A DNA stretch of 64,000 nt from Rhododendron vialii (GCF_030253575.1 NC_080568.1:1195501-1259500); one strand, 5' to 3'. Positions 46,317-57,970 are shown, numbered from the stretch's first letter. Notes: generated from the sequence alone by a model not told the origin. Made by a program: numbers and translations.

Positions 46317-46619
46317 AAAAACTAGCACAACTTATACTGAATTTGGAGAGTCGATTTTATCAAAGGATCTCCATACTGTCTAGGAGGACAATTAATTTCA
46401 TCCAATGTCGGTGAGCATTCCTTAAGATGGGCACAATAATTTCATATACCTACAGGCGATAAATCTAAAAACACAAAAACCCATAAAATTAAGTAAGAAC
46501 TATATATAATTGGGAGCTAATTAATATTAGAGAAAATAAGTATGGTCTATCATTAGTAAAAACAAAAGGAAGATAAAGGCCATTATTCTTATGAATATTA
46601 TAGCTTGTACAATGTTAAG

Positions 46620-46740
46620 GGCGCCCCGTTCCGCTAAGGTTAAACTTATTTTTCGTTTTACGAGATAGGTCATTCTTTCACAATACATGACTTTTAATTC
46701 AAAAAATAAGTACTTATTTTTGTTATGCAACGCATCCTAA
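46620..46740 (-). mobile_element. Fragment of a CCCGTTCC-ended MITE family
   Basis: Reverse-strand 'gtattgtgaaagaatgacc', 'tctcgtaaaacgaaaaataa' and 'cggaacggggcgc' match 48535-48620 and 50020-50110. The shared end resembles the TIR of the element at 52684-53031. Confidence 0.5.
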
Positions 46741-47120
46741 GAACGTGAAATAATCTCTTTAATAAACTTTATTTCCCCTGTGTTTAATATTCAAATAGGG
46801 GTAGCTAGCAAACTAGGGTTGATCCAAGCTTGCTCGTCTCTTGTTAATAAGATCGACTTAGGAATTCAAAAAGTGACAAACCTTTACGTACAGAAGAAAA
46901 CCAAAACACAAAAGTGGCCGGGGAATTCAAAGTCACATGCATGGGAAAGGAGACAAGTTTGCTCAATTGGTGGGAACACTTTTACTCATTCAAAGGTCTT
47001 GTATTGAAGCATAACTATATTATATAGTATGTAGCATTATTTTAGTCAATACCATATTCCAAATGGTCCAATATCACCCATGCAATGCAACAAGAACAAC
47101 AAATTAAGAATTAACTAAGG
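46741..47120. other. Unassigned DNA; no gene seen
   Basis: No supportable coding region. Confidence 0.4.
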
Positions 47121-47680
47121 AAAATATTGTTGGAAATTAAAATACAACACCAACACTAATGGCTTTGACGGCAACGGCATGTTTGTCTGCTCCCAACAAT
47201 TGAGACCCCCTTTCTTTCTCTTGTCCCCACCCCATACATACATAGGCATAGCTAATATATACTACCTAGCTATGACCTACGTACGTATTCGCCAATCGAT
47301 AGAAGTATGGATAGATTCAAGAGAATTTTGGAGACAAACTTAATTTTTGATAATGTCTGTACAAATTAGTACGTAGTTGCTCTAAAAAAAATATTGTTGG
47401 AAATAAAAATACAACACCAACACCAAGGGCTTTGACGGCAACGGCATGTTTGTCTGCTCCCAACAATTGAGACCCCTTTCTTTCTCTTGTCCCCCCCCCC
47501 CCCCCCCCCCCCCCCCATACATACATACATAGGCATAGCTAATATATACTACCTAGCTATGACCTACGTACGTATTCGCCAATTGATAGAAGTATGGATA
47601 GATTCAAGAGAATTTTAGAGACAAACTTAATTTTTGATAATGTCTGTACAAATTAGTTCGTAGTTGCTCTAAAAAAGTTG
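47121..47680. repeat. ~267-bp tandem duplication with a poly-C expansion
   Basis: Copy 1 (47121-47387) and copy 2 (47388-47680) are nearly identical through 'aaaatattgttggaaat', 'ggctttgacggcaacggcat' and 'gtagttgctctaaaaaa'. Where copy 1 has 'tgtccccaccccatac', copy 2 has an uninterrupted run of about 30 C. Confidence 0.93.
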
Positions 47681-48250
47681 TCACTGATCAACAAGCACCC
47701 CCCAAATAACTTCGCTAATTAAGCTAATATATCATATAGTTTTGAAGGTAACATCTTAAGCACACCTCAACTGATTTTAGAGTCTTGATCGGAATTATTG
47801 ATTAGATACACTTTCAATAGCTTTGAGGGTTGTTCGCTGGCGGTGAAAATCGAATCGAACCTGCTAATTAAATTAGCGAAATACATCTGTCTGCATCAAG
47901 GCAGACATCCCCTACTACTCTTTTGATTATTCATTTCTTTTTTTTTTTTTGGGGGGGGGGGGGTGTGTGTTTGGTGAATAAAAGCTTAGTCATGAAGATT
48001 AAAGTTTATGTTCCCATTTTTCATATAGGTGTTCTATCAGCAATCTGCAATCGAAGATTAGTCATTCGTAGTATATTGAAATTAATTAAATATATAAATT
48101 CACTGTGCAATTAATGTCTAACATTAACTAATTAATTTCATTTATTTCTTACATTACCAAACAAAAATGCGAACATCAATAGGAGCCCGACCATCTCTTT
48201 TTTGTCTTCTTGTAATGGAAATTTACAATGTTGTCCTTCTATGTGTGGAT
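47681..48250. other. Unassigned DNA with a G-run
   Basis: A T-run followed by a G-run lies near 47940-47963. No gene seen. Confidence 0.4.
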
Positions 48251-48254
48251 GTGA

Positions 48255-49630
48255 GTATATAAATGAGAGAGAGTATTTAGAGTGGGACGTCAACTATCAC
48301 TTTCAGGTTCTCTCTTGCCATTCTCTAATTTCTCTTTTGTTTAAGGCCATTTTTTAATTAATGCTTTAATTTATACCCAACTTTGTTCTTCATAGCTCAA
48401 GTTTCATGACTTGGACTATTTGTTGTGCCCCAGGCGGCCAACTGCGAGGCCCACCATGACCTGGTGATACGATCAGACTCGTTCGCGTGTGTTCCATTAA
48501 TTCAGATAAGTAAATATTTATTTTTTAAATTAAAGGGGAGATATTATGAATGAATGACCTGTTTCGTAAAGCGGATAATGAGTACTTAAAAATAAGAACC
48601 TCAGCGAAACGGGACTTATATTTGTCGTCTTGGTCGTTGATAAATCAGATTAATCACATCAAAATTACGTGGTATCTATATGCTAATATGATGCTAAGAT
48701 CAACTTTATAAATGCATAACGATCACGTTCATAACTACTGATGTCTGATAAACATTAATTTCTTTTATACGATTGACTCTCAACGAGTCGAAACAAATAG
48801 TAATATTCATGAAATCGAACACCAAGTGAACTTCCACGAAAGGATTGGATCAAGTTGAGAAATAAAAAGATAATCCAAACACAGGCGTCTAAACTATTTA
48901 CATATATCTTCTTACACATTTGGATCAGACCACTAATGAAAATAGTAGTTCGTATTGTCATGTTTGGCTTCTGGCTAAATTTGGGGTTTGGATCTTGGAT
49001 GGACATAGGATTGTTCCTAGTGATGTTTACTCGGTTGGGTCTCGTGTTAGGAATTTGATATCTTCACTCCCTGTTCCAATTAATCTTTATAACAATTTCA
49101 GAGATTAATGAATTATTTTTGCCTTTCAAAACAATTACTAGTTCGTATAGCTTTCACGTATTGCGTAATTGATATGCACTTGTAACAGCATACTTTGGTT
49201 GACTAAAATTTATTAGGTTGTTGAAGCTCTTAAGTGATTTTCAAAAGAAAAAAAAGCTCTTAAGTGCACACCAATTAATGACATCATTAATTACTTGTTT
49301 CCCATTATATGGGAAATCCACATTTAGTTAATATGTCGCCCTATTATGAAAATATGTGTTCAACTTGTTTACCACTCCCGTATTCTTAGTAAATTTTGGG
49401 TTATCAAAATCTTACTCTACAATAGGACTGTAAACGATCTGAGTCGAGCTTTGTCGAGCTCGGCTCGTTTACTGAACGAGTCAAAAATTTGAGCTCAAGT
49501 TTGAGCCTTAACAAGCCGAACTTAGTGATTATTTACTAAACGATCCTCTTAAATCGAGTTGAGCTTAGCTCCACTCGGTTTGTTTACTAAATGAGCTGTA
49601 AACTTGAGCTCGAGATTAATTAAAAAGAGG
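48255..49630. repeat. Segmental tandem duplication, copy 1
   Basis: Homologous along its length to 49712-51143: 'gtgggacgtcaactatcac', 'gccccaggcggccaactgcg', 'caattaatgacatcattaat', each followed by a GAGCCGAGC-type repeat (49428-49630 here). This copy also holds a LINE insertion (48956-49138) absent from copy 2. No coding content. Confidence 0.9.
48956..49138 (+). mobile_element. 5'-truncated LINE insertion with paralogous empty site
   Basis: Target duplication TAGTTCGTAT at 48946-48955 and 49139-49148. One frame across the insert reads YCHVWLLAKFGVW ... SLPVPINLYNNFRD-stop, followed by 'gattaatgaattatttttgc' and a short A-rich end, as at the 3' end of plant LINEs. The duplicated copy at about 50530 has the uninterrupted site 'aaaatagtactagttcgtat'. 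Confidence 0.78.
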
Positions 49631-49707
49631 AAAGTGAAAATTCATTAGCAAAATAATATCCTAAACGCACTTCTATTTTTGTCATTGACGTCTCATGGTG
49701 AATTAAA

Positions 49708-49711
<4 letters not shown>

Positions 49712-49758
<47 letters not shown>

Positions 49759-51143
49759 TGAGTGGGACGTCAACTATCACTTTCGGGTTCTCTCTTGCCA
49801 TTCTCTAATTTCTCTTTTGTTTAAGACCATTTTTTAATTAATGCTTTAATTTATACCCAACTTTATTCTTCATAGCTCAAGTTTCATGACTTGGACTATT
49901 TGTTGTGCCCCAGGCGGCCAACTGCGAGGCCCACCATGACATGGTGATACGATCAAGCTCGTTCGCGTGTGTTCCACTTACTCAAATAAATAAGTACAGT
50001 ATTTATTCTTTGAATTAAAAATAATGTATTGTGAGCGAATGCATGACTTATTTCGTAAATCGGATAATAGGTACTCACAAAATCAGAATCTTAGACGAAC
50101 GGGGCCTAAATTTGTCATCCTGGTCGTCGATAAATAAGATTGATCAGACATCAAAATTACAAGGTATCGATTTGCTGATACAATTCTCAAAACGGCATAT
50201 AAATGCATTACGATCATGTTCATAACTACTAAAGTCTAATGAATATTTCTTTGGGAGATTTAGTGATAAGTCCACTCAACGAGTAGAAAAAAATTAAAAG
50301 GTACTGTTCATGAAATCGAACACCAAGCCTATATGTTTGGTAACACTGCCACATTTTTAATTCCTGTTTTCTATTTACTGAAATCAATTTCTACTTGTCC
50401 TAATTAAGAAAAAAGTGAACCCCACAAAAGGATTGGATCGAGTTGAGAATTAAAAAGATAATTCCAAACACAGGCGTCTAAACTATTTACATTTTCTTGC
50501 ACAATTGGATCAGACCATTAATTTTATTATTGAAAATAGTACTAGTTCGTATAGCCTTCACGTATTGCGTACGCATATGCAATTGTGACAGCATACTTTT
50601 GATGACTTAAAATAATTTTTAGTTTGTTGAAGTTCTTTAATTGCACACCAATTAATGACATCATTAATTACTTGTTTCCAATTACTACATGGGAGTCCAC
50701 ATTTAGTTAATCTGTCGCCCTATTACGAAAATATGTGTGTTCAACTTGTTGACCACTCCTGTGCTATCTTGGAAAGCACTTCAAAAATTGATGAAAGGGT
50801 TCCAAAAACACGTCGTTTTATGTATTAACACAGTTCAATTTTGAAGCCCCTCTATTAATTTTTAGAGTAAAATCACAATCCTTTGGGTTATCGATAAATA
50901 TATCTTAATCTGCAGTATAGTAGGATTGCAAATGAGCTGAGCCGAGCCGAGCCGAGTTTTGTCGAGCTTGAGCTCGGCTCGTTTACTAAATGAACCAAAA
51001 ACTTGAGTTTCAGCTCGACTCGAGCCTTAACGAGTTGAGCTTAGTCATTTACTAAACGAGCCTCTTTAATCAAGCCTTAAATTCAAAGTCGAGCTCGCCG
51101 AGCTTTAACGAAAGCTGTTCGGATCATTTGCATCCCTACTATG
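49712..51143. repeat. Segmental tandem duplication, copy 2
   Basis: Starts in a (GA)n tract (49712-49753), matches 48255-49630 with indels, and ends in the most complete GAGCCGAGC-type repeat. Two copies about 1.4 kb long lie almost head-to-tail. Confidence 0.9.
50916..51143. mobile_element. GAGCCGAGC-type element with inverted ends
   Basis: Left end TATAGTAGGATTGCAAATGAGC-like and right end (reversed) CATAGTAGGGATGCAAATGATCC-like are inverted repeats around the GAGCCGAGC/GTCGAGC/TTTACTAAA interior. This suggests the dispersed GAGCC family is a terminal-inverted-repeat element rather than a simple satellite. Confidence 0.6.
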
Positions 51144-51640
51144 CAAAAGACTACTTGGTGGTCAGGTAATATGAATAATCCCTCGTAAATGAGATGGTTC
51201 TATAGAATTCCAAACTCGAACTAAAAGGTCCAAAATGAGTACCATTGAAATTTCCAAGTCAATATGAGACCGTATGAGTTGTTAAAGATAATCATGATTA
51301 AAGCGTGTGGTAAGTAATAAAAGAGAGGTCTAAATTTAATATTATATTAAATGGCAAAAAGAGTCAAATAAAATATGTCATCCCGTATTCTAAGGTCAAA
51401 TCCCCTTCCCATGTTAAAACCTATCACTCCTCGTCCTTTCTCTATCTGTATCTTCTTTCTCTCTCTACAAATGGTCGGTCAAAGTTATAGGAGTACTTAA
51501 ATCTTTTAATTAATTAGTGGCAAACTTAAAAAGTATACTAATAAATTCATTATAGTAAAAATATGTGTAAGCTAGTCTAGACACATAGTTATAAAAAAAA
51601 TTGATTTTTGTTGTATAAATAGTTGGCCAAATATATATTT
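51144..51640. other. Unassigned AT-rich DNA; no gene seen
   Basis: No supportable coding region. Confidence 0.4.
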
Positions 51641-51649
51641 AAGTCCATT

Positions 51650-51920
51650 AGTTTTTTTTTTGAGCTGTGGAAAAAGATTTCATTAATCTTTGAGAAATGA
51701 CATAAAAGTTAAACGGATTACGGACACACCAACATAAAAGCCACTCAAGAACCAACCCCAATAGAACAATAAGAAGTCAACCAAAACACAACAAGCCTAA
51801 AACAACCCAACAAACATACAAACATAGCAAACTAAAGCCAAAAGAAACAAAAAAAATCGCCAAGAGAAATCGACCAAAACACCTCCATACCTTGGAATTA
51901 AAATTCCATATAAACGGAGG
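51650..51920 (-). mobile_element. LINE 3' end (minus orientation)
   Basis: Begins with a T-run (the A tail of the reverse strand). The reverse strand reads 'gattaatgaaatctttttcc' directly before the tail, and T/G-rich 3'-UTR-like DNA upstream. It is 5'-truncated; a clean target duplication was not found. Confidence 0.5.
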
Positions 51921-52194
51921 CTCCTTAATTGGAGACCAAATTTAAAGAATATAGTTACATATATCATCCTATTATAACTAGTTTTGGCTCATTTGTCAAT
52001 TAAATAAATGGCCAATGATCTTAATGGATGAATGATAGGGTCGATTAGAGATAGTTTTTGAACCGATTGGGAGTGAAATAAGGCAAAAAGATCGAAAAGG
52101 AAAGGGAGGGGGAAGGAACGCAAGAAGACCCTATAACCACTCTATTGCATTTAATATCCAACCACAAATGGAAAAGTAAGTAGACCCCAACGCT

Positions 52195-52520
52195 ATGCAA
52201 ATACTTTCACCTTGTTCGGTGGTTTTTGGAAAAAAAATTTCAACTCAAAAAATACTCATTAGCCATACTTTCAATCATTACTCTTCAATCATTATTTTCA
52301 TTTCTCTCTCTATCTCTTTCAATTCATTACCCATACTTCTAATCATTACTTTATTTCTCTTTCCACTCATAACTCCAAGAAATTTATCAAAAATTCATCC
52401 AAATACAACATTTAGCATTTCTCTATATGACCCTACAAACTACTCGAAAATAAGTACTTTTTGTTGCGCTAAGAAAAATAAGTGCTTACAAAATAAGAAC
52501 TTTAATAGAACGGGGCCTTA
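52195..52520. mobile_element. Probable MITE or nested MITE fragments
   Basis: 'caccttgttcggtggttttt', many 'aatcattac' repeats and 'catccaaatacaac' resemble one MITE type. The right end 'aagaactttaatagaacggggcc' matches the CCCGTT-ended family at 46620, 48535, 50020 and 52684. Confidence 0.4.
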
Positions 52521-52586
52521 AATAGCTGAACACAATATTCGAATACTGATGTTCGGACACTAATTTGTCTGGAACTGTGCATCATG

Positions 52587-53130
52587 TAGGGCTGTAAACG
52601 AGCCGAGCTTTGTCGAGCTCAAGCTCGGCTCGTTTACCAAATAAGCCGAAAACTTGAGCCCGAGCCTTAACAAACCGAGCTTAGCCCGTTTTAGAAACCT
52701 TCTTAAAAAATAAGTATTTATTTTGGAACTTCTCAAAGAAAAATAGGAAGGGTTGTTCCACAAAACCCAAATAAGCAGTTTATTTCACATTTTCAAACTC
52801 AAAAATAATGTAAATGAAAAATATTTTTTTAATTTTTTTTGCACCGTATTAAATATCTCAATGAGATCTATCAATCAAGATCCATATTGATAAGAAAATT
52901 ATTTGCGTAAGCACATAATTTTTGAGCTTAAAATTATCTTTTTAAAAAATAAGTTCTTATTTATCATTCTGTGGAACATCTCTTATTATTAGACAAAAAA
53001 TAAGTTCTTAAACCCATTCTTAAACGAGGCCTAATCATTTACTAAACGAGCATATTTAATTGAGCTAAGCCTCTTTTAACGAACCGAGTTTTTTTCGAAT
53101 GAGACAAGTCAGACCAAGTTCGCGAGCTGT
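52587..53130. repeat. GAGCCGAGC-type repeat, copy interrupted by a MITE
   Basis: Left part 52587-52683 and right part 53032-53130 join to match other copies at 'cgagcttag.tcatttactaa'; the MITE at 52684-53031 sits in between. Confidence 0.8.
52684..53031. mobile_element. 348-bp MITE nested in the repeat, TA target site
   Basis: Ends are GCCCGTTTTAGAA and, reversed from the right, GGCCTCGTTTAAGAA. TA flanks both sides (52682-52683 and 53032-53033). AT-rich and non-coding. The TA duplication suggests a Stowaway (Tc1/mariner) type. Confidence 0.7.
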
Positions 53131-53717
53131 TTTGTTCGTTCACAACTTTATGTGCATGAAGGCTCACACGAAGCATTTGGAATTAAAGTCATCAAATTAT
53201 TACGAACTTATCTGTGTTCGTCCGTGTTGGATTATGTATCGTGACATCTGCGTCAAGTATACGGTTCTTGATGTGAAAATAATACTACTACCACTACTGG
53301 GAAGCCGCGTTTATGACCAGAAGAGCAATTCAAAGTCTTCAAACATGAATTCCACAAGATGACCAATGACCAAGGATTTCTCTCATGTGCTACCACCCTC
53401 TCTCTCTCTCCTCTCTCTCTCCACTTTTTAGAGGTCCATTTCTGGGTTTCAGCAACAACTCCCTTACCTCCCTCCACCTACAACTTCTGTTTCTGGGTTT
53501 TTTTCTTGATTAGAATACTCCACCTGCTCCATCTCCAACACATTTTTCCCATCCTTTTTCCTGGGTTTTCTCAAAATTTGTTTTCCCAATAAACCCTTTT
53601 GTAATTTAACCCAAATCTTCTCACTCATGTCCTAGTTCTGAATTTTGACACACCTACACTCAATCGATTTCCCATAGCTATTCTACTATTCCTGGCAAAG
53701 TTACCTCATTCCCAACA
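53131..53717 (+). promoter_or_regulatory. Upstream region of the aspartic protease gene
   Basis: Contains a CT-rich pyrimidine patch at about 53395-53425 and a pyrimidine-rich leader up to the ATG. No convincing TATA box was located; no separate gene. Confidence 0.45.
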
Positions 53718-55397
53718 ATGTTCTTCCAAAAAAAGGAAAAACCCACCAAGGCGATGGTGATAAAGTTCTTCCTTTTCATCATATCCCTTTCCCTTTCTTC
53801 TGTTGGCGTTCATAGCCTGAAAGCCAACGCTTCTAGCCTACACAGCGTAGAATTTATGGATCATTTGAGCTTCAATGCTGTTTCTGTTTCATCCAATTCC
53901 GGTTGTGGTCTTGCATCTAAAAACCCACAAACCCAATCAGAAATCCCAACAGAAGGAGAAGAAAAGGATGGAATTTTTGATACCCCATCTGTGAAACTTC
54001 AACTGAAGCACCGGTCAGTTAGTCAAGAAATGAAGCCCGAGGACTCAGTAACTGAGTCAACAATCAGAGACCGAGTCAGAATTCAGACACTTCATACCAG
54101 AATCATTGAGAAAAAGAACCAAAACTCCTTGTCAAGGCTACAAGTGAAAGACTTGGGGAAATCTGAATCTGGGAAGCAAGAATTCAAGCCGGTGATTGCT
54201 CCGGCGGCTTCGCCGGAGCATTCCCCATCCGGGTATTCTGCCGGCGGACAGCTGACGGCGACACTCGAGTCGGGGGTGAGTCTTGGATCGGGAGAGTACT
54301 TCATGGACGTGTTTGTGGGTACACCTCCTAGACATTACTCTTTGATACTTGATACTGGTAGTGATCTCAATTGGATTCAATGTGTTCCATGTTATGACTG
54401 TTTTGAGCAAAATGGACCTCATTATAATCCCAAAGAGTCTAGCTCTTTTAGCAATATTAGTTGCCATGATCCCAAGTGCCACCTTGTTTCCTCCCCTGAT
54501 CCTCCTCAGCCTTGCAAGGCAGAGAACCAAACCTGCCCTTATTACTATTGGTATGGAGATAGTTCCAATACCACCGGCGATTTCGCCCTGGAAACCTTCA
54601 CTGTTAACCTGACCACACCCGCCGGGAAGTCAGATCTCCGGCGGGTGGAGAATGTGATGTTTGGATGTGGACATTGGAATAGAGGTTTGTTTCATGGGGC
54701 TGCTGGGCTGCTAGGGCTTGGAAGGGGTCCACTTTCATTTTCATCACAGTTGCAATCTTTGTATGGCCATTCCTTTTCCTATTGCCTTGTTGATAGAAAT
54801 AGCAACTCAAGTGTTAGTAGCAAGTTGATTTTTGGTGAGGACAAGGACTTGTTAAACCACCCTCAACTGAATTTCACTTCATTGGTAGGTGGGAAAGAAA
54901 ATCCAGCTGATACATTCTACTATGTGCAAGTGAAATCGGTGATCGTGGGAGGAGAGGTGGTAAAAATCCCTGAGGAGACGTGGAACTTGTCGCCGGAGGG
55001 GGCTGGGGGTACAATCATCGATTCGGGTACTACGTTAAGTTATTTTGCTGATCCGGCTTACAAGGCCATTAAAGAGGCGTTTTTGAACAAGGTGAAGGGT
55101 TATCCAGTTGTGGAAGACTTTCCTATACTGGAACCTTGTTACAATGTTTCTGGAGTGGAGAAACCTGAGCTACCCTCTCTTGGAATTGTGTTTGGGGATG
55201 GAGGGGTGTGGAATTTCCCGGTGGAGAACTATTTTATCAAGCTTGAACCGGAGGAAGTCGTTTGCTTGGCAATACTGGGGACTCCTCGATCTGCTCTGTC
55301 GATAATCGGGAACTATCAGCAGCAGAATTTCCACATACTGTATGACACAAAGAAATCCAGGCTGGGTTTTGCACCAACAAGGTGTTCAGATGTTTAA
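53718..55397 (+). CDS. Nepenthesin-type aspartic protease (A1B family)
   Basis: A secreted or vacuolar pepsin-like protease of 559 residues, single exon. The hydrophobic segment VIKFFLFIISLSLSSVGVHS (about 14-33) is a signal peptide. The second Met (codon 13) is an alternative start that gives a cleaner signal. A polar propeptide (34-190) follows. The catalytic domain has both active-site aspartates: D212 in DTGSDLNWIQC and D435 in DSGTT. The flap tyrosine lies in the YYYWYGD block. The Cys-rich nepenthesin insertion (CVPCYDCFEQ, CHDPKC, PQPCKAENQTCPY) is present, as are FGCGHWNRGLFHG, GLLGLGRGPLSFSSQL and the C-terminal SIIGNYQQQNFHILYD. Asn-X-Ser/Thr sites are frequent. Length and motifs are complete. 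The natural substrate cannot be inferred. Confidence 0.95.
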   Translation: MFFQKKEKPTKAMVIKFFLFIISLSLSSVGVHSLKANASSLHSVEFMDHLSFNAVSVSSNSGCGLASKNPQTQSEIPTEGEEKDGIFDTPSVKLQLKHRSVSQEMKPEDSVTESTIRDRVRIQTLHTRIIEKKNQNSLSRLQVKDLGKSESGKQEFKPVIAPAASPEHSPSGYSAGGQLTATLESGVSLGSGEYFMDVFVGTPPRHYSLILDTGSDLNWIQCVPCYDCFEQNGPHYNPKESSSFSNISCHDPKCHLVSSPDPPQPCKAENQTCPYYYWYGDSSNTTGDFALETFTVNLTTPAGKSDLRRVENVMFGCGHWNRGLFHGAAGLLGLGRGPLSFSSQLQSLYGHSFSYCLVDRNSNSSVSSKLIFGEDKDLLNHPQLNFTSLVGGKENPADTFYYVQVKSVIVGGEVVKIPEETWNLSPEGAGGTIIDSGTTLSYFADPAYKAIKEAFLNKVKGYPVVEDFPILEPCYNVSGVEKPELPSLGIVFGDGGVWNFPVENYFIKLEPEEVVCLAILGTPRSALSIIGNYQQQNFHILYDTKKSRLGFAPTRCSDV

Positions 55398-55603
55398 CAT
55401 GTTCTCAAGAGTTTGGGTGCTTTAGACTTTAGGAGGGGAACTAAACTGTACACATGATGGGTTGAGGGTCAGATTTTTCATTTTTCCTTTGTCAAAAGAA
55501 GTTAGTAACATACAAGGCATAGGAATCTTATTATTTCTTTCTTTTTTCTTCTTGGGAGGTTCATGTGATTATATATTGATTAACAGGGAATCTGTTTGAC
55601 ATA

Positions 55604-55609
55604 AATAAA
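55604..55609 (+). terminator. Possible poly(A) signal of the protease gene
   Basis: AATAAA about 205 bp after the stop codon, in AT-rich 3' DNA. Confidence 0.45.
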
Positions 55610-56440
55610 ATACATGGTTTTACATATTTGGGCTGACTGCTGAGTTTCAATTATGGAGTACATAATTTCCATTTTCGATTTTGTTGTTCTATGCATAAGA
55701 TCTACGATATCGAATTTGGTTAATGTGTCTTCTGCTATCTTAATGTGTATTCTGCTATCCATAGCTGAATTCGCAGGCTGTGCTTTGACTGACGATTTGT
55801 GTGAAGGTTTTATCAATGGAAAGGGAATCAAAGAAGCAAATTTAGCTTCTCTATTACTTCATGTTTCCTTTTCCTCCATAACTCCCTCCACAAATCCATG
55901 TCCATGGCCTCAAAGTCAAGGATACAGCCTATATTATTGTGAAGCTTGTTTTCAATCAAATTACTACTCCTATAACTCAAGGAATTGTGGTCAGGTAGTC
56001 TGTCTGGGGAAGGTTTTGAGGAAATTGTGAACGCCGCGACATGAATCATATCCTTTGTTCTGGACAACTAGGGCCTGTGTTTCCCTTTCAAGTCATAAAA
56101 CTGAATTGCCAGAGTCTAATGGTGATTTCAGTTGTTTTGAGTGACTAGGGTTTCGTCATGACTAATTTTTATATTTGAGTTTCTTTGTCAATGATTTTGG
56201 TGGTTGTGTTTTTACTATTATTCAGTCTGCCTCTCATGTGCTATCTATCCAGTCAAACTTGATGACCTAATTGTAATTACAAAATTCATTCTGTTAACAT
56301 CATTTTCAGTTATGACTCATCTTTTTTCTATTTGCTTCTGTATACAAGTCACCTGAAGCCTAATTAAAACACAAGTTAGAAGTTATGCTAGTCAACCTGC
56401 GTGTTCAGTTGAAATCAGTTCTATGTCTATGTGGTATGGG
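55610..56440. other. Intergenic; no gene seen
   Basis: A 125-codon forward frame at 55653-56030 has no recognisable domain. No splice or repeat support. Confidence 0.4.
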
Positions 56441-56444
56441 AAGA

Positions 56445-56705
56445 CTACAATACACACCTCTTATTTGGGTGTGTATCTTATGCACCCCCAAAATGTTATG
56501 AATTATAGAGAAAATGTTACGAATCGTATAAATGTTACGAGATACACCAACATGTTATGAATCATAATGAAAATGTTACGAATCGTACTGCTGAAAAGTT
56601 ATGAATTATAGAACAAAAATTACGAAACACGTTAAAATATTATGAACGAACCATAAAATAGGTGCATATGGTAGACTTTTTTAAGGGGTGTGTAATGTAG
56701 ACTTT
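56445..56705. mobile_element. Probable MITE with ATGTTACGAATC internal repeats
   Basis: Ends GACTACAATACACACCTCTTA and, reversed from the right, GTCTACATTACACACCCCTTA-like form an inverted repeat of about 20 bp. The interior holds five or six imperfect 'atgttacgaatc/atgttatgaatt' units. Target duplication unclear. Confidence 0.65.
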
Positions 56706-57970
56706 CACCTGTCGTATATCGTATATCTTTTGTTAAAGCTGTTTCAATTTTCTTCCCTCGTAAAATATCTGCAAAGATAGACTAGATTGATGCCAGTTGC
56801 ACAGAATATTTCATAGTGGTGGGCGGTACTCAACCTCATGCATTGAATTTGACTAGGAAAAAACCTCATGCATTTAGAAAGAAACACATTAGGGGAAAAA
56901 AAAGAATATAAAAAAGAGGAGCGTAGACGTTAAATGGTGAGCATCAAGGTTTTGAATAAAGTACTTGTAGAGGTACCGTTTTTTATTGGTACCTACCGGT
57001 GTACTAGTATAATTTTGAATACCTTTTCGGATTGCGCTATATAAATATTATACATGAACATGTATACTTATACATATGCTTAGAAAGCTCAAAAACTTCA
57101 CCCAATATGAAAATATGTACCATGAAATTTTTTTCCTAGTCATGATTATGAAGCTCAAACATTAAGAAATAAAGAAAATTAGTATGATTTTTTTAGACAA
57201 AAGTCTTATTTGTGGAATTACCTCCTAAAACACAACCCCGCAAACCACACCCCCCCCCCCCCCCCAAAAAAAAAAAAAAAAAAAAAAACCTAGTATCACT
57301 GGTATTTGAACTAGAACGAAATTAGAGATTGGGTACCAATTTAAGGCTAATCCAGCACGTGGCGGCCAGTATAGGATTCAAAACCTTAGCAAGGATTGAA
57401 AATAATTCATAGTTTCATACAGTAACCTCGAGAATTGCCAATAGTAACAACACAAGTTCTTTGGTTTTATAGGAAGCGGTATTTCATGACTTTTTTTCTT
57501 TTTTTTAAAAACTTTGAAGCATTTAGAAGGGGAGTGCAGAATCAACATCACCATTCTATGCTTTCCCCCTCCCCTCACCGTCCACCACCCGGTTGACTCT
57601 CCGTCTTCCGCTGACAAAATTATTATAGAAGGAAAGCGGAATTCCTCTTCCCCATCACTGACATAAACGCAAGGGTTCAATTTTTATGACGACGGAGGAT
57701 AGATGATTCAGATTGTTGTCATTCAATCGCAAGGGTTCAATTTGTTACTTGCATTAAACTCTGGAGTCAATTGCAAGTTATCCCAAGAAATGTAAACTAA
57801 AGCTTATATATACACCAAAACAGAATACATGCTTTTTCCTTCCCTTTACCCACTAGTTTTTCCCGTCTTTGACAATTCGAAAACACCAATGAAACTGAAC
57901 ATACAACATCAGCAAGCTCAACGCAACACACCAGAAAAGCTCACAAGGAAAATAATGGAGAGAGCAAAGG
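56706..57970. other. Intergenic, low-complexity tracts; no gene seen
   Basis: Includes a poly-C/poly-A run at about 57249-57289. The downstream (3') flank of VPS16 lies at the right end. Confidence 0.5.

Noticed and set aside
47317-47526. Gly-rich small protein on the reverse strand
   Set aside because: The glycine run is only the translated poly-C tract.
48255-51143. Two long direct repeats as LTRs of a retrotransposon
   Set aside because: They are separated by only about 80 bp, with no internal gag/pol, primer-binding site or polypurine tract, and no TG...CA ends. Tandem segmental duplication fits better.
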